Origin: Nitrospira defluvii
Lineage (GTDB): Bacteria; Nitrospirota; Nitrospiria; Nitrospirales; Nitrospiraceae
Assembly: GCA_000196815.1 (NCBI GenBank)
Contig: FP929003.1
Span: 3,867,501-3,931,500, forward strand
Direction of reading: 5' to 3'
Length of the DNA: 64,000 nt
Part shown: one piece after another, positions 41,883-50,985 of the stretch
Numbering within the stretch: the stretch's first letter is position 1
Layout: each line of letters begins with the position of its first letter
Made by a program: the position numbers and the translations under genes
Notes under the pieces: generated by a model
What the model was told of the DNA's origin: nothing
The model's input: only the letters and a program-made list of their open reading frames with translations
The model's database searches: none

Positions 41883-43115
41883 ATGAGTTTTCTCTGGCTG
41901 ACCATTCAATCCGCCCTGCGGGTGCTCCGGCGCAATCCGCTACGCGCAGGGTTGACCATGCTCGGCATCGTCATCGGCGTCGGCGCCGTCGTCGGCATGG
42001 TGAGTCTCGGACAGGGCGCGACCGCCTCGGTCCAACGCGAGATCGCCAGCCTTGGCACCAATGTGCTCATTATCATCCCCGGCGCCACCACGACGGGCGG
42101 CGTGCGCGGCGGACTCGGCTCGGTCTCGACGCTTACCGTGGACGATGCACGCGACATCGAAAAACGCATCGGCGATATCAGCCTCGTCACCTATGCCTCT
42201 CGATCGGTCCTCCAAGTGGTCCACGAACATAAGAATTGGAACACCATCGCGCTCGGCACCACCACCGCCTTTCCCGACCTTCGCAACTGGCCGGTAGCCG
42301 ACGGCAATTTCTTCACCCAGACGGACGAGGACGCCGCGGCCAAAGTCGTGGTGCTCGGAAAAACCGTCGCGGATAATCTGTTCGAGCGCGGAGAGGACGT
42401 GATTGGAGCGCAGATCCGGGTCAAGAATGTGCCCCTGCGTGTGATCGGCATTCTTTCGTCCAAGGGCCAATCCCTCTCCGGACAGGACCAGGACGACATC
42501 GTCGTCCTGCCGTTCACCACCGCTGAACGAAAAGTCCTCGGGACAAAGTTCCTCGGAACCGTCGGCATCATCATGGTCGCCACCCAGCACCGCTACAGCA
42601 TCCCGGCTGCCGTGGAAGAGATCAAAGAACTCCTGCGCGCGCGGCACCGGATTCATCCGGCCGAAGAGAACGACTTTACGATCCGCACCATGGAGGATGT
42701 GGCCAAGACCGTGGCCGGTGCCAGCCGGACCATGATGGTGATGCTGCTCAGCATCGCCTCCATCTCGCTCGTGGTCGGCGGGATCGGCATCATGAACATT
42801 CTCCTGGTCTCAGTAACGGAACGCACCAGGGAGATCGGCATCCGCATGGCCGTCGGCGCCAAACGCGCCCACATTCTGCTGCAATTCCTGGTGGAGGCGA
42901 TCATCCTCACGGCGATCGGCGGTGTGGCCGGCGTGATATTCGGCATCGCCGGCGCACGACTCCTGACGCGCCTCATCGGCTGGCCAACCATCATCTCCTC
43001 GCAAGCGGTGGCCGTGGCCTTCCTCTTCTCCCTCGTCGTGGGCATCTTCTTCGGCCTTTATCCGGCCAACAAAGCCTCACAGATGAATCCGATCGAAGCG
43101 CTGCATTATGAGTAG
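41883..43115 (+). CDS. MacB/FtsX-type ABC transporter permease
   Basis: Protein of 410 residues from the ATG at 41883. The layout is N-terminal helix (LRAGLTMLGIVIGVGAVVGM), a MacB periplasmic core domain (about 45-250) and three C-terminal helices, with the FtsX signature ISLVVGGIGIMNILLVSVTERTREIG. There is no ATPase domain fused to it, and no ABC ATPase gene is next to it, although MacB systems need one. Either a distant gene supplies the ATPase or it was lost. The adaptor gene lies 10 bases upstream. The frame continues open upstream but overlaps the adaptor gene. Confidence 0.9.
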   Translation: MSFLWLTIQSALRVLRRNPLRAGLTMLGIVIGVGAVVGMVSLGQGATASVQREIASLGTNVLIIIPGATTTGGVRGGLGSVSTLTVDDARDIEKRIGDISLVTYASRSVLQVVHEHKNWNTIALGTTTAFPDLRNWPVADGNFFTQTDEDAAAKVVVLGKTVADNLFERGEDVIGAQIRVKNVPLRVIGILSSKGQSLSGQDQDDIVVLPFTTAERKVLGTKFLGTVGIIMVATQHRYSIPAAVEEIKELLRARHRIHPAEENDFTIRTMEDVAKTVAGASRTMMVMLLSIASISLVVGGIGIMNILLVSVTERTREIGIRMAVGAKRAHILLQFLVEAIILTAIGGVAGVIFGIAGARLLTRLIGWPTIISSQAVAVAFLFSLVVGIFFGLYPANKASQMNPIEALHYE

Positions 43116-43185
43116 GCAAGGGCCTTTGCCGGGAACCTATGGCATGAAGCGAATAGCGCATGAGTGGAGGCGTGGGAACCGGGCA

Positions 43186-43300
43186 GGATGTTCAAAACGG
43201 CCCGACTAGGCCGCAACGAGGGAAACGTCACGACGTCCATGTGAGCCGTAGGTTGAGGTCTCGAACTACTCGGGCGCGACGCCGGAGGCCTTTCTCAGTA
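43186..43300. repeat. Dispersed palindromic-family repeat, diverged copy
   Basis: It begins CAGGATGTTCAAAACGGCC, like the left end of the 1510-1631 element, and contains GGCCGCAACGAGGGAAACG and GTAGGTTGAGG in similar order to that element's centre. The right end is less clear. It lies between the convergent permease and antiporter genes and borders the lipA-like fragment. Confidence 0.55.
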
Positions 43301-43307
43301 TCCGGCG

Positions 43308-43371
43308 ACCTGCTGTTCCGCGTGGAAGGAGCTGCGGACCAGCGTGCCTGATTCGACGTGGCGGAACCCCA
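43308..43371 (-). pseudogene. Decayed 3' fragment of a lipoyl synthase gene
   Basis: The sequence from 43308 matches the 3' coding end of lipA (48807-48870) at about 54 of 62 positions, for example CCTGCTGTTC, ACCAGCG, GATTCGACGTGGCGGAA. It corresponds to the last 20 or so residues of LipA (SGPLVRSSYHAEQQV) on the minus strand and has no upstream gene. It is a remnant of a second lipA copy or a local duplication carried next to a repeat. Confidence 0.72.
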
Positions 43372-43389
43372 CGGCTCATCCGCATGACG

Positions 43390-44622
43390 CTAAGCCTTTT
43401 CAGAGGCACGGATCAGTCGTTCGACGGTCAGCCCTTGAACGAGGATGGAAAACACCACCACGATATAGGTCATGGTCACGATCACGTCGCGGTACGCCGA
43501 CGGGGGAAGCGACAGGGCCATGGCGACGGATATCCCGCCGCGCAGACCGCCCCAGGTCAAAATCAAGGTCGCGCGGTTCGTCAGTTCCTCAAACAGCCGG
43601 AAGAGCTGCACCGGCACACTCACGCTGATGAACCGGGCGAGGAGCACCAGGGGAATAACCATCAGCCCGGCAATCAGGTACTCAGTTTTGAAATTTAAGG
43701 CCAGTATTTCCAACCCGATCAGCACAAAGAGAATGGCATTCAGCAGTTCGTCGATCAGCTCCCAGAACGTATCCAAATATTCCCGCGTCGTCTTCGACAT
43801 CGCCATATGCCTGCCGTGGTTCCCGATGAGCAACCCCGCCACCACGACGGCAATGGGGCCGGATGTGTGCAGAGCATCCGCCACTGCGTACCCGCCCATC
43901 ACAAGGGCCAGCGTAATTAAGATTTCGACATGATGCTGATCGATAGACTTGAGCATCACATAGGCCGCGTATCCGAGCACAAGCCCAATAACCAGGCCTC
44001 CGATCGCTTCCTGCAAAAACAGCACTCCTACCGTCCCCGGCGTGACTCGCCCTGTTTCCGCCACTCCAAGGAGGACCAAAAACACCGCAACCCCGACTCC
44101 ATCGTTGAACAGCGATTCTCCCGTGATCTTGATTTCCAATAGCTTTGGCGCGTTGACCTTCTTCAAAATCCCCAGCACGGCAATCGGATCCGTCGGTGAG
44201 ATCAGCGCCCCGAACAGGAGTGCCGCAATGAGCGGAGTCGGATGACCGAGCCAACTCAACCCCACATAGATAAGTAGGGCGACAAGCGCGGTGGAGACGA
44301 GTACGCCGCCGCAGGCCAATGTCCCGATGAACCACTTTTGCTCAAGCAGATCGTCGAGATTGACGTGAAGCGCTCCGGCAAAGAGCAGGAAACTGAGCAT
44401 CCCATGCAGGAGAGCCTCATCGAAGTCGATGTTCTGAATGAAGCTGGCGGCCTCACCTGCGATGCCATACCCCAACTTGCCCAGAATCAGCAACGCGAGG
44501 GACATGGCCAACGCAATGGCCATCAGGCCGATTGTCACAGGCAGTTTGATATATCGGTGATTGAGGTAGCTGAACCCGGCCGAAAGGCAGACCAGCACCG
44601 TGACGGTTTGAATCAGAGTCAT
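43390..44622 (-). CDS. Na+/H+ antiporter, CPA1 (NhaP-type)
   Basis: Membrane protein of 410 residues with about 12 helices. Family marks: GALISPTDPIAVLGIL (about 105-120) and GESLFNDGVGVAVFLVLL with the ND pair that binds the cation, and WGGLRGGISVAMALSLP near the C-terminus. It exports Na+ or K+ for protons. The ATG at 44622 is preceded by GAGGGG at a wide 13 bases. The frame extends upstream to 44778, but that part is not membrane-protein-like. The C-terminus ends right after the last helix, so no regulatory tail exists. Confidence 0.9.
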   Translation of the reverse strand: MTLIQTVTVLVCLSAGFSYLNHRYIKLPVTIGLMAIALAMSLALLILGKLGYGIAGEAASFIQNIDFDEALLHGMLSFLLFAGALHVNLDDLLEQKWFIGTLACGGVLVSTALVALLIYVGLSWLGHPTPLIAALLFGALISPTDPIAVLGILKKVNAPKLLEIKITGESLFNDGVGVAVFLVLLGVAETGRVTPGTVGVLFLQEAIGGLVIGLVLGYAAYVMLKSIDQHHVEILITLALVMGGYAVADALHTSGPIAVVVAGLLIGNHGRHMAMSKTTREYLDTFWELIDELLNAILFVLIGLEILALNFKTEYLIAGLMVIPLVLLARFISVSVPVQLFRLFEELTNRATLILTWGGLRGGISVAMALSLPPSAYRDVIVTMTYIVVVFSILVQGLTVERLIRASEKA

Positions 44623-45164
44623 CGCAAGCCAGAGCCCCTCAAAGACTCCCCCTATACGGCAGACGCGTCGTGACGACTGGCGCCTCAATATGGGCGGCTT
44701 GGCCCGGCTTCGCCGACCACCGTGCTTCGCAAGCCTCAGCCATGTGCGCAGAATTCTGAAGAGGGCGGAAATACTCAAGGGCCACAGCTACGCTAGGAGT
44801 CCAAGCCAACCGCACATACTTACCGTAGCGAGAGCGACTGTAACGGCGAGCCTCTCCGCTCCTGCGCAAACCTGCTCGAATCTCCGGCACCATCCTCATG
44901 AGTTCAGGGAAACAGCACGCCGCACAACCTTTCACTGAAGAACCTCCCGCCGATGCAACGGCATACGCTTCTTTCTTATGACGCGAGGGCCGTGATGCGT
45001 CGCAACCGCCAAGGAGTCTCACGAAATGATCATGCGCCCTATTTCACGAATGACGTCGGACATCGAAAGGCCGTCAAACAACCCCGCTGCTAACGCAGCG
45101 CGCTTGTCCGTAACAGAAAGAGCCTGCTTCCGCAAGCAGACCATGGACTAATTTAATCTACCTA
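44623..45164. other. Long noncoding region between antiporter and MscS-type gene
   Basis: More than 500 bases without a credible gene. A minus-strand frame (44639-45022) has no family resemblance and no ribosome site. Two small perfect hairpins, CGCTGC-TAAC-GCAGCG (about 45090-45105) and CTGCTT-CCGC-AAGCAG (about 45124-45139), precede the promoter of the channel gene. TTTCACGAATGACGTC near 45047 resembles the dispersed repeat words. Confidence 0.4.
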
Positions 45165-45193
45165 TTGCCTACGTGTTTAGCCTCAGTTACAGT
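45165..45193 (+). promoter_or_regulatory. sigma70-type promoter of the MscS-type gene
   Basis: TTGCCT (45165-45170) and TACAGT (45188-45193) are 17 bases apart. They are followed at once by the hairpin GCGCCC-CT-GGGCGC (45194-45207), which would be at the very start of the transcript. The start codon is at 45271. Confidence 0.55.
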
Positions 45194-45270
45194 GCGCCCC
45201 TGGGCGCCTGACTCCCTCAGGACCCGACAGGCAGAAATCAACTCCGCCCACGATGCAGCAGGAGTCCTCC

Positions 45271-46995
45271 ATGGAAGCCGCAATGAAGCGCTGTCTTGGA
45301 TACTGTGGTTACGTGCTGTGCGTCCTATACCTGTTCAATCTTTCTTCGACCCACGCTCTTTCGGCCCCGTCCTCGTTCATCGGCGAAACTCCCGTCAAGC
45401 AGGTCCGTGAGGCGCCGGTGGTCTACCTCGGAGAATCACTCTTTACGCTGCATCAGAAAGTCGGCTCCTTCACACCTGATCAACGCGCGGAGGCGATTCA
45501 GGCGCGGCTCAAACAAGTCGCCCGAAACCCCTTCACAAACTTCAACGCCATCGCGGTGGCTGACACCGAGCATGGAACCGACATTGCCCTTGAGGGACTG
45601 GTGCTCCTGACGGTCACCGATGGTGATGCCAAACCGTCAGGACAGTCTCGTCAAGAACTGGCCCGGGAATACGCCAGCAAGATTCGCACTATGCTGTTCA
45701 AGACACAGGAAGAACTCAGCACGGAACAGCTGCTGACGGAGGGCGCGCTTGCGATTGCGGCCACTGCTGTACTCATCGCGATCTTGCTGACCTTCCACAA
45801 GATATTTCCGAAGATCTACGGCCGCATCGAGCTCTGGCAGGGAACCCACATCAAGGCGATCAAGATCCAACGGGTCGAAGTCTTTTCCGCGCAGACACTC
45901 ACAAAGCAGATCATGGCCCTCGCACGGGGTGCGCGATTCGCGCTGACCCTCGTGTTCCTCTATATCTATCTCACAACCGTGCTGGGGCTTTTCCCCTGGA
46001 CACGACAACTCGCCAGCACGCTCGTGCACGCCGTGGTCACGACCGTCACGACTATCGCTCAGACCTTTCTCAGCGCGCTGCCGGACCTGGCGGCAATCAT
46101 CGTCATCATCATGGTGACGCGATACATCATCAAATTGATTCAGCTGGTGTTCAACGGCATCCAACGGGGGGCGATCACGCTGACCGGCTTTCACCGAGAC
46201 TGGGCTGATCCGACGTTTAAAATCGTCCGCTTCCTCGTCATCGCATTTGCGGCCATCGCAATATTCCCCTACATCCCTGGATCCCATTCAGAAGCGTTCC
46301 GGGGGGTATCGGTCTTTTTGGGAGTCCTCTTCTCTCTGGGCTCTGCAGGTGCCGTCAGTAACGCGATCGCCGGAATTATTCTGACTTACATGCGCCCGTT
46401 CCAACTCGGCGACCGCGTAAAAATGGCCGACACCGTCGGCGACGTGACGGAAAAGACATTGCTCGTCACCCGGATTCGGACGATCAAAAACGTCGACATC
46501 ACCATTCCAAATTCACTCATTCTCGGCGCACACATCATCAACTACAGCTCCACTTCATTGGCGGCACCTCCGCTGATTCTCAACACCTCGGCGACCATCG
46601 GCTACGATGTGCCCTGGCGGACCGTCCACGATCTGCTCAAGAAAGCCGCGCTGGCAACCAGAAATATTCTCTCGGAGCCGGAGCCGTTCGTGCTGCAGAC
46701 AGCGCTCAATGACTTTTATGTCACCTACGAATTGAATGCCTATACCGGCGCCCCGAATCAGATGGCTGTCACCTATTCAAACCTCCATCAAAACATTCAG
46801 GATGTCTTCAACGAAGCCGGTGTGGAGATCATGTCTCCACACTACGCCCAGGTGCGTGACGGAAACAAAACCACGATCCCGGAATCGTACCTGCCAGGAA
46901 CCTATCAAGTGCCGGCGTTTCGAATCGAACCCTTGGATAGGATCCTGGGCAAACCGTCACCTGCGGCGTCGCCTCCGGAATCCGCGACGCCATGA
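45271..46995 (+). CDS. MscS-family mechanosensitive channel with exported N-terminal domain
   Basis: Protein of 574 residues from the ATG at 45271, with AGGAG six bases upstream. A signal-like N-terminus is followed by about 130 soluble residues, then five helices and the MscS pore helix GSAGAVSNAIAGIILTYMRP (about 360-380). The beta domain contains GDRVKMADTVGDVTEKTLLVTRI and PNSLILGAHIINYS. It relieves osmotic pressure or senses membrane tension. The long exported N-terminal domain (similar to BON-type or unknown) distinguishes it from E. coli MscS. Its stop overlaps the start of the next gene (ATGA). Confidence 0.9.
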   Translation: MEAAMKRCLGYCGYVLCVLYLFNLSSTHALSAPSSFIGETPVKQVREAPVVYLGESLFTLHQKVGSFTPDQRAEAIQARLKQVARNPFTNFNAIAVADTEHGTDIALEGLVLLTVTDGDAKPSGQSRQELAREYASKIRTMLFKTQEELSTEQLLTEGALAIAATAVLIAILLTFHKIFPKIYGRIELWQGTHIKAIKIQRVEVFSAQTLTKQIMALARGARFALTLVFLYIYLTTVLGLFPWTRQLASTLVHAVVTTVTTIAQTFLSALPDLAAIIVIIMVTRYIIKLIQLVFNGIQRGAITLTGFHRDWADPTFKIVRFLVIAFAAIAIFPYIPGSHSEAFRGVSVFLGVLFSLGSAGAVSNAIAGIILTYMRPFQLGDRVKMADTVGDVTEKTLLVTRIRTIKNVDITIPNSLILGAHIINYSSTSLAAPPLILNTSATIGYDVPWRTVHDLLKKAALATRNILSEPEPFVLQTALNDFYVTYELNAYTGAPNQMAVTYSNLHQNIQDVFNEAGVEIMSPHYAQVRDGNKTTIPESYLPGTYQVPAFRIEPLDRILGKPSPAASPPESATP

Positions 46996-48263
46996 AGCGA
47001 GTAGTCGGAACCATTTTGTTCTCCAAACAGCTTCGTTCAGCAGGTACCGAGGAGCGGCATCTACGCGGCGCCTTGCCAGGGCGGTTCCCCGCCTCCGAAG
47101 GAGCACGCCCATGGACATTCACCCTTGCCGCCCTGCTGGTGTTTCTGAGCCGCGTCGTCACACCGGCCGCCGCGACTGCAGACCCTTCGCCGCACACATC
47201 GGACTGGCATTATGGAGGGTTCCTGGACCTGAGTTATGCGATCGATTCTAATTTCCCGGAAAACCATCTCTGGCGAAGCAAAGGCACTACTCCCAGGGTC
47301 AACGAGTTGTCCCCGAATATGGCGCTAGGCTATGTACGCAAAGATGCGACGGTCTCCTCCCGCTGGGGGATGGAGGTGGGAATCCAGGGGGGATACGATA
47401 CGAACGCGCTCGTGCCCTCTCCCACCCCTGGCCGCGACAAACCGGTGGACGGGGCGGATACCCTCCGGCACATTTCACGGGCGAATGTTTCCTATCTGGC
47501 TACGGTCGGCAACGGACTCACCCTCACAGCGGGCCTGTTCAACAGCTACATCGGGTATCAGTCGGTCTATTCCGTCAACAACCTGAACTACACGCGAAGC
47601 TACATGGCCGACAACGCCCCCTACTTCATGTTCGGCGTCGCGGCCCAATACCCCGTCACCGATCGTCTCCAAGTCAATCTGTATGCCATCAACGGCTACA
47701 ATCACCTTTCGCATCCGAACAATCAATTCAGCTACGGAACCCAAGTCGCCTACCGGTTGGCCGGCGGATGGACGGTCACGGAAAATCTTTACTACGGACC
47801 GGACCAGTCGAATTCCTCTCTCCAACTCTGGCGATTCTTTTCAGACAGCATCATCGAGTGGAAACGCGACCGGCTGACCCTGGCGCTCGCCTACGACATC
47901 GGGACGGAAAGTGCCGCCGAATTGCCGGGGCATCCCCGCACATTCTGGACCGCGGCGGCGTTCTATGCACACTGGAAGGTCGGCGGTCCCTGGGGCCTCG
48001 GTCTCCGCCCGGAATTCTATTGGGATCGTAACGGCCGTATCTCCGGATCAGAGCAACTCCTGAAGGCTCTGACGACCACTCTGGAGTACAGATGGGCCGA
48101 AACAGCTCGCAGCGCTGTAATCCGGCTGGAGCATCGGTACGATGAATCCAGCGGATTGGGCGGAGGCTTCTTCAAAGGCAGTGAACGTGCTCCAGGCGTG
48201 ATCGGACTGACCAGAGAACAGCACTTGATTCTCATGTCTCTCGTCCTGGCCTTCGACTCTTGA
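46992..48263 (+). CDS. Outer-membrane porin-like protein
   Basis: Protein of 423 residues. An N-terminal extension of about 40 residues precedes a signal-like stretch (TLAALLVFLSRVVTPAAATADP). The mature part begins WHYGGFLDLSYAIDSNFPENHLWRSK, typical of beta-barrel proteins of the BBP2 (DUF1597-like) family, and continues as aromatic-rich strands. It ends in LILMSLVLAFDS, near the terminal-Phe pattern. ATG overlaps the stop of the channel gene, so the two are translationally coupled. It may carry solutes or osmolytes through the outer membrane together with the channel. Confidence 0.8.
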   Translation: MKRVVGTILFSKQLRSAGTEERHLRGALPGRFPASEGARPWTFTLAALLVFLSRVVTPAAATADPSPHTSDWHYGGFLDLSYAIDSNFPENHLWRSKGTTPRVNELSPNMALGYVRKDATVSSRWGMEVGIQGGYDTNALVPSPTPGRDKPVDGADTLRHISRANVSYLATVGNGLTLTAGLFNSYIGYQSVYSVNNLNYTRSYMADNAPYFMFGVAAQYPVTDRLQVNLYAINGYNHLSHPNNQFSYGTQVAYRLAGGWTVTENLYYGPDQSNSSLQLWRFFSDSIIEWKRDRLTLALAYDIGTESAAELPGHPRTFWTAAAFYAHWKVGGPWGLGLRPEFYWDRNGRISGSEQLLKALTTTLEYRWAETARSAVIRLEHRYDESSGLGGGFFKGSERAPGVIGLTREQHLILMSLVLAFDS

Positions 48264-48793
48264 AAGGGCACCGACCATTCCGCGCAAGACTGGTCTGGCA
48301 AACGACGTTGAGAGCACCCGCGAAACCGGAGCATCCCGCATCCCTCTTCGCGCGCCGTATGTACCGTGATGCCGCGAGATGCTCCGGCCAGAAACAGGGT
48401 CACGAGTCATAAGCGACAACTGATTCCCGGACGCCCGCATCGGGCTATCAGGCCAAAGGAGCTACACAGATGATTGGTTCGGATGCCTGAGACCGGGCCG
48501 GCGATTTCCTTGACGCGAGCACCGCGAGAAACGACCGAAGCACTTGAAGGCGGTCACGAAATGGGCCGGTTTAGACGACTGTGTCTGGGTGAGACGTTCC
48601 TTGCCGGGTTGTTCAGTGAAGATCCGCCGAGATCATATCAGGCCCTCCAACAGGCCATCCGGCCGAGCCGCAGCGAACGAACGGCGGGGGATATTCAGCC
48701 CCTATGCTGTCACGTTACGCGATACGAGAACGAGGCCTGCAGAGAAGCATATTCGGGCGCCCCATGGCCGGGCGGGTGAGAACGAGGCCGTGT
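48264..48793. other. 530-bp noncoding region between convergent genes
   Basis: Both neighbours end here, so no promoter is expected. Small open frames exist on both strands, but none has a ribosome site, family resemblance or steady composition. I see no repeat or strong terminator. The region may be decayed sequence. Confidence 0.35.
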
Positions 48794-49723
48794 TCAATGT
48801 CCCATCACCTGCTGTTCGGCGTGGTATGAGCTACGCACCAGCGGGCCAGATTCGACGTGGCGGAAGCCGAGAGCAAGGCCTTCTTCTTTCAACGCGGCGA
48901 ATTCGTCGGGGTGGTAAAAACGCGCCACGGAGAGATGGTCCTTCGTCGGTTGCAGATACTGGCCGATGGTCATGATATCGCAGTCGACTGAGCGCAGGTC
49001 TCGCATGACCTCCCGGGCTTCATCCGTCGTTTCGCCCATGCCGAGGATCAGGCCGGACTTGGTCGTCATGCCCATCTGCTTCGCCCGGCCCAGCAACTCG
49101 ATCGACCGCTGATATTTCCCCTGCGGCCGGATCGAAGGGAACAGGCGCCGCACCGTTTCGATATTGTGATTCAGGATGTCGGGCTTCTCGGCAGCGACCA
49201 GGGCCAGCGCCGCTTCGTTTCCTTCAAAGTCCGGAATGAGCACTTCGATCGTGCAGCTCGGAATCAACCGCCGGATATGGCCAATCGTCTCGGCAAACAC
49301 CGACGCGCCGCCGTCGTCCAATTCATCGCGGTTCACCGACGTGATCACGGCATGTCTCAGGTTGAGCGCTTGAACCGCTTCCGCCACCCGCAGCGGCTCC
49401 TCGTGATCGACCGCATGCGGACGGCCCGTGGCTACGGAACAATAGTGGCACCGTCGCGTGCAGATATCCCCGAGGATCAGAAAGGTCGCGGTGCGGGCAT
49501 TCCAACATTCCCACATGTTCGGACAACGCGCCTCTTCACAAATCGTATGCAGATTGAGCCGGTCCATGGTCTTGCGAATGTCGTGATAATCCGGACCCGT
49601 CTGAATCTTCACCTTGAACCAGGGCGGCAGGCGGCGGGATTGTGGCGCTGATGGCTGTTGGCTGATGGCCGATGGCTGATCCTCACCGGAAGATCGCCGG
49701 GGATCGATTCGAATAAAACTCAC
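48794..49723 (-). CDS. lipA: Lipoyl synthase
   Basis: Radical-SAM enzyme that inserts two sulfurs into octanoyl-lysine of lipoyl domains. Two iron-sulfur motifs are clear: CEEARCPNMWEC (auxiliary cluster, CX4CX5C) and CTRRCHYC (radical-SAM CX3CX2C). The C-terminal RSSYHAE contains the conserved Ser ligand. About 309 residues from a GTG at 49723 that overlaps the stop of the E2 gene (GTGA), so its synthesis is coupled to the E2 protein it modifies. Residues about 15-26 (QPSAISQQPSAP) come from a short tandem repeat in DNA and seem inserted. Confidence 0.95.
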   Translation of the reverse strand: MSFIRIDPRRSSGEDQPSAISQQPSAPQSRRLPPWFKVKIQTGPDYHDIRKTMDRLNLHTICEEARCPNMWECWNARTATFLILGDICTRRCHYCSVATGRPHAVDHEEPLRVAEAVQALNLRHAVITSVNRDELDDGGASVFAETIGHIRRLIPSCTIEVLIPDFEGNEAALALVAAEKPDILNHNIETVRRLFPSIRPQGKYQRSIELLGRAKQMGMTTKSGLILGMGETTDEAREVMRDLRSVDCDIMTIGQYLQPTKDHLSVARFYHPDEFAALKEEGLALGFRHVESGPLVRSSYHAEQQVMGH

Positions 49724-50922
49724 GGGTTCACCACGGGAGCCACGAGTTCCTGCGGATGCTCCAGCACACGTTTGAACTCTTTCAAAAACTGCGCGCCCAT
49801 CAATCCGTCGAGCGCCCGATGATCGCACGACATCGTGACCTTCATCCGCCGCCCGGCCGTTACGGTTCCTTTCGTCACGACCGGCACGTCACGAATGGCG
49901 CCCACGGCAATTGAGGCAGCCTGTGGCGGCATGAGGAGAGCGATAAAGTTATCCACGTCGAACATGCCCAGATTGGAGATGGCAAACGTCGCCCCCGTAT
50001 ATTCCTGCGGCTGCAAGCGCTTTTGTCTGGCCCGTTCGATCAACGACTTGGTCTCCGCAGAAATCTCGGTGAGCGTTTTTGCCCCGCAGTCTCGGATCAC
50101 CGGCGTAATCAGACCATCCTCCATGCCGACGGCCACCCCGATATCAATCTGCTCGAACCGTCTAATCGCGTCGCCGGCAAAGGAGACGTTGATCTCCGGG
50201 TGCCGGCGTAACGCCAATGCCGCTGCCTTAATGAGCAGATCGGTGACGGACGGATGGGTCTGACGGCTCTGCTTGAATTGATCGCGTACCCGCTCCGCCT
50301 GCTCCATGTCGATTTCAACCGTCAGATAAAAATGAGGGACCGGCGCCTTGCTCTGCACCGTCGCCCTGGCGATGGCTTTTCGCATCTGGCTTAACGGCTG
50401 ATCGATTCCGGCAGGCAGTGCCGGGGCGGGCTGAGCGGTCGCCTGTCTCACATCGTCTTCGACAATTCGCCCACCCGGACCGCTGCCCGTAAGGGCGGAA
50501 AGATCGATGCCCCGTTCAGCAGCCAGGGCTTTCGCTCGCGGAGAGGCGAATGGACGAGCGCCCTCCGGACGAGCCGCTGTAACCGGGGCAGAGACCTCTC
50601 CGGGCGCGGCACCGGTCTTCGCGCCACTGCCGATCGATGGCGCGGCCGTCACGCCGTCGGACAAGGCCGCCGTGATATCTTCATCAGCCTCGGCGATGAC
50701 CGCGATCAACGTGCCGGACTGCACGGTTTCACCATCTCGCACGAGAATCTTGCGCAGGATGCCGGGGGCAAAGGCTTCCAGATCCATGACCGCCTTATCG
50801 GTTTCAATCTCGGCGATCACTTCGCCTGCGTGCACCCGATCACCTTCGCGCTTCTTCCAGGCCAGGAGCACACCCTCTTCCATCGTATCCGTCAGTTTGG
50901 GCATGACCACGCGACTAGCCAT
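49720..50922 (-). CDS. pdhC: Pyruvate dehydrogenase E2, dihydrolipoamide acetyltransferase
   Basis: E2 core of the pyruvate dehydrogenase complex, 400 residues. Single lipoyl domain 1-80 with the modified Lys43 in EIETDKAVMDLEA, a Pro/Ala-rich linker, peripheral-subunit-binding domain near 122-158 (ASPRAKALAAERGIDLSAL), then the catalytic acyltransferase domain with SCDHRALDG near the end (catalytic His). GGAGGGG precedes the ATG at 50922. It lies 64 bases after E1 beta. No E3 (lipoamide dehydrogenase) gene is in the window. Confidence 0.95.
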   Translation of the reverse strand: MASRVVMPKLTDTMEEGVLLAWKKREGDRVHAGEVIAEIETDKAVMDLEAFAPGILRKILVRDGETVQSGTLIAVIAEADEDITAALSDGVTAAPSIGSGAKTGAAPGEVSAPVTAARPEGARPFASPRAKALAAERGIDLSALTGSGPGGRIVEDDVRQATAQPAPALPAGIDQPLSQMRKAIARATVQSKAPVPHFYLTVEIDMEQAERVRDQFKQSRQTHPSVTDLLIKAAALALRRHPEINVSFAGDAIRRFEQIDIGVAVGMEDGLITPVIRDCGAKTLTEISAETKSLIERARQKRLQPQEYTGATFAISNLGMFDVDNFIALLMPPQAASIAVGAIRDVPVVTKGTVTAGRRMKVTMSCDHRALDGLMGAQFLKEFKRVLEHPQELVAPVVNP

Positions 50923-50985
50923 GGATTCCCCTCCAGGAAGCGGACCATCTTCGAAGACCTGCGCGCACAATGCGTCGCCCTGTCC

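Noticed and set aside
43118-43135. Hairpin GGCAAGGGCCTTTGCC after the MacB-like gene
   Set aside because: Short stem with a mismatch and no U-tract; not enough for a terminator call.
44639-45022. Minus-strand open frame of 127 codons
   Set aside because: No ribosome site, no family resemblance, overlaps the upstream region of the antiporter gene and contains low-quality composition.
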